5,744 bases of DNA, from positions 1-5,744 of the forward strand of contig DATDVL010000042.1 of NCBI GenBank assembly GCA_035290025.1, read 5' to 3'. The stretch's first letter is position 1; every line of letters starts with the position of its first letter. Shown in pieces: positions 5,330 to 5,744 of the stretch. Position numbers and translations under genes: made by a program. The DNA comes from DATDVL01 sp035290025. Its GTDB lineage: Archaea > Nanobdellota > Nanobdellia > SCGC-AAA011-G17 > DATDVL01. The notes below the pieces were generated by a model that saw only the letters and a list, made by a program, of their open reading frames with translations, searched no databases and was not told the DNA's origin.

Positions 5330-5345
5330 TATTTTTATTCTTTTC
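5330..5345 (-). promoter_or_regulatory. Likely BRE/TATA promoter of the 4917-5309 gene
   Basis: Minus strand GAAAAGA (BRE-like, 5345-5339) followed by ATAAAAATA (5338-5330), centred 25 nt before ATG 5309 in the 64-nt gap. A second AT box, TATAAATATAAAA (5326-5314), is too close to the ATG to place a start upstream of it. The region is AT-rich, so the assignment is tentative. Confidence 0.4.
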
Positions 5346-5373
5346 TATGATTTATTTCGTCTTTAATTAAGGA

Positions 5374-5703
5374 CTAAAGCACTGCTTTCTCGTAGAGTAT
5401 GATATTTACCCCGAATGCGCATAAGCGTAGTCCGTGTTCTGTTGATGCTAGTAAAGTGAATCCTAGGGGTGCTTCGTCTTTTTTGATGTACTTATCAAAG
5501 ATGTCTTCGTATTCTTTGGGTACAAGGTAGAGTGTTGTTTCTTTTTTGGTGAGGAATGCGTCTCCTAGGTATACTTTTTTTCCTTCTAAGTGTTCATAAT
5601 GGACAGGGTTGTTTTTGATGTTGAAGAGTAAGAGTCTGAATCGTTGTTGGAATCGTTCAGGGTTTTGGAGTGGGTGTTCTCGCAGGTAGGTTCGGGTGTT
5701 CAT
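5374..5703 (-). CDS. Unrecognised small protein
   Basis: 109 residues from ATG 5703; no family recognised. Charged N-terminus (RTYLREHPLQNPERFQQR), helix FRLLLFNIK (about 19-27), strand/turn KKVYLGDAFLTKKETTLYLV (39-58), acidic/basic helix EYEDIFDKYIKK (60-71), and a hydrophobic C-terminal part with GFTLLAS (77-83) and GLRLCAFGVNIILY (88-101). It has no clear signal peptide or membrane segment. The frame is open to another ATG at 5742, only 2 nt from the window edge (122 residues), and may continue beyond; the inner ATG is preferred because GAGGA lies 4 nt before it. No TATA is visible upstream, so it is probably an internal gene of an operon entering from the right. It shows no convincing similarity to its two neighbours. 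Confidence 0.7.
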   Translation of the reverse strand: MNTRTYLREHPLQNPERFQQRFRLLLFNIKNNPVHYEHLEGKKVYLGDAFLTKKETTLYLVPKEYEDIFDKYIKKDEAPLGFTLLASTEHGLRLCAFGVNIILYEKAVL

Positions 5704-5707
5704 ACTT

Positions 5708-5712
5708 TCCTC
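5708..5712 (-). promoter_or_regulatory. Shine-Dalgarno site supporting ATG 5703
   Basis: GAGGA on the minus strand, 4 nt before ATG 5703. The geometry resembles that of the GAGGTG before the MFS gene, and it is the reason for preferring this start over ATG 5742. Confidence 0.45.
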
Positions 5713-5744
5713 ATTTTGAATGCTGCGAGATAGGTTGGGCATGC

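Overview
This window comes from an archaeon. Every gene reads on the minus strand, and half of them are archaeal/eukaryotic-type information genes with no bacterial counterpart: ribosomal proteins S19e, L39e and L31e, a PDCD5-family DNA-binding protein, and the H/ACA pseudouridine synthase Cbf5. Low GC, 1-4 nt gene overlaps, a long Lys-rich tail on L31e and a small MFS transporter suggest a reduced-genome DPANN-type lineage (Woesearchaeota/Pacearchaeota-like). That placement is inference, not demonstrated.

Layout in transcription order, from the right end: (1) 5374-5703, a small unrecognised protein with a ribosome binding site. (2) 4917-5309 and 4162-4635, two unrecognised proteins that look like divergent paralogs of each other, separated by an AT-rich stretch; each has a TATA box placed for leaderless transcription. 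(3) 3073-4117, a tightly coupled three-gene operon: two small helical proteins sharing a C-terminal EIxxxTxxGxxIxK motif, then a caspase-fold (CHAT/gingipain-like, clan CD) cysteine protease with a GHGD histidine and a CxxCES cysteine. (4) 610-3025, the housekeeping operon rps19e, PDCD5, rpl39e, rpl31e, cbf5, driven by a strong BRE/TATA at 3051-3065. (5) 1-557, the N-terminal half of an MFS transporter with its own promoter, an SD and a TTG start.

The housekeeping part is ordinary. The interesting part is 3073-5309, an accessory block next to the ribosomal-protein operon. The caspase-fold protease with two small motif-sharing proteins encoded directly upstream is the best candidate for an uncharacterised system, possibly a regulated protease with partner/inhibitor proteins; its function is not established from sequence. 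Promoter geometry (TATA centre about 25-30 nt before ATG at 3025, 4117, 4635 and 5309) indicates that leaderless transcripts are common here, and it supports shorter starts for two genes than the longest open frames would give.
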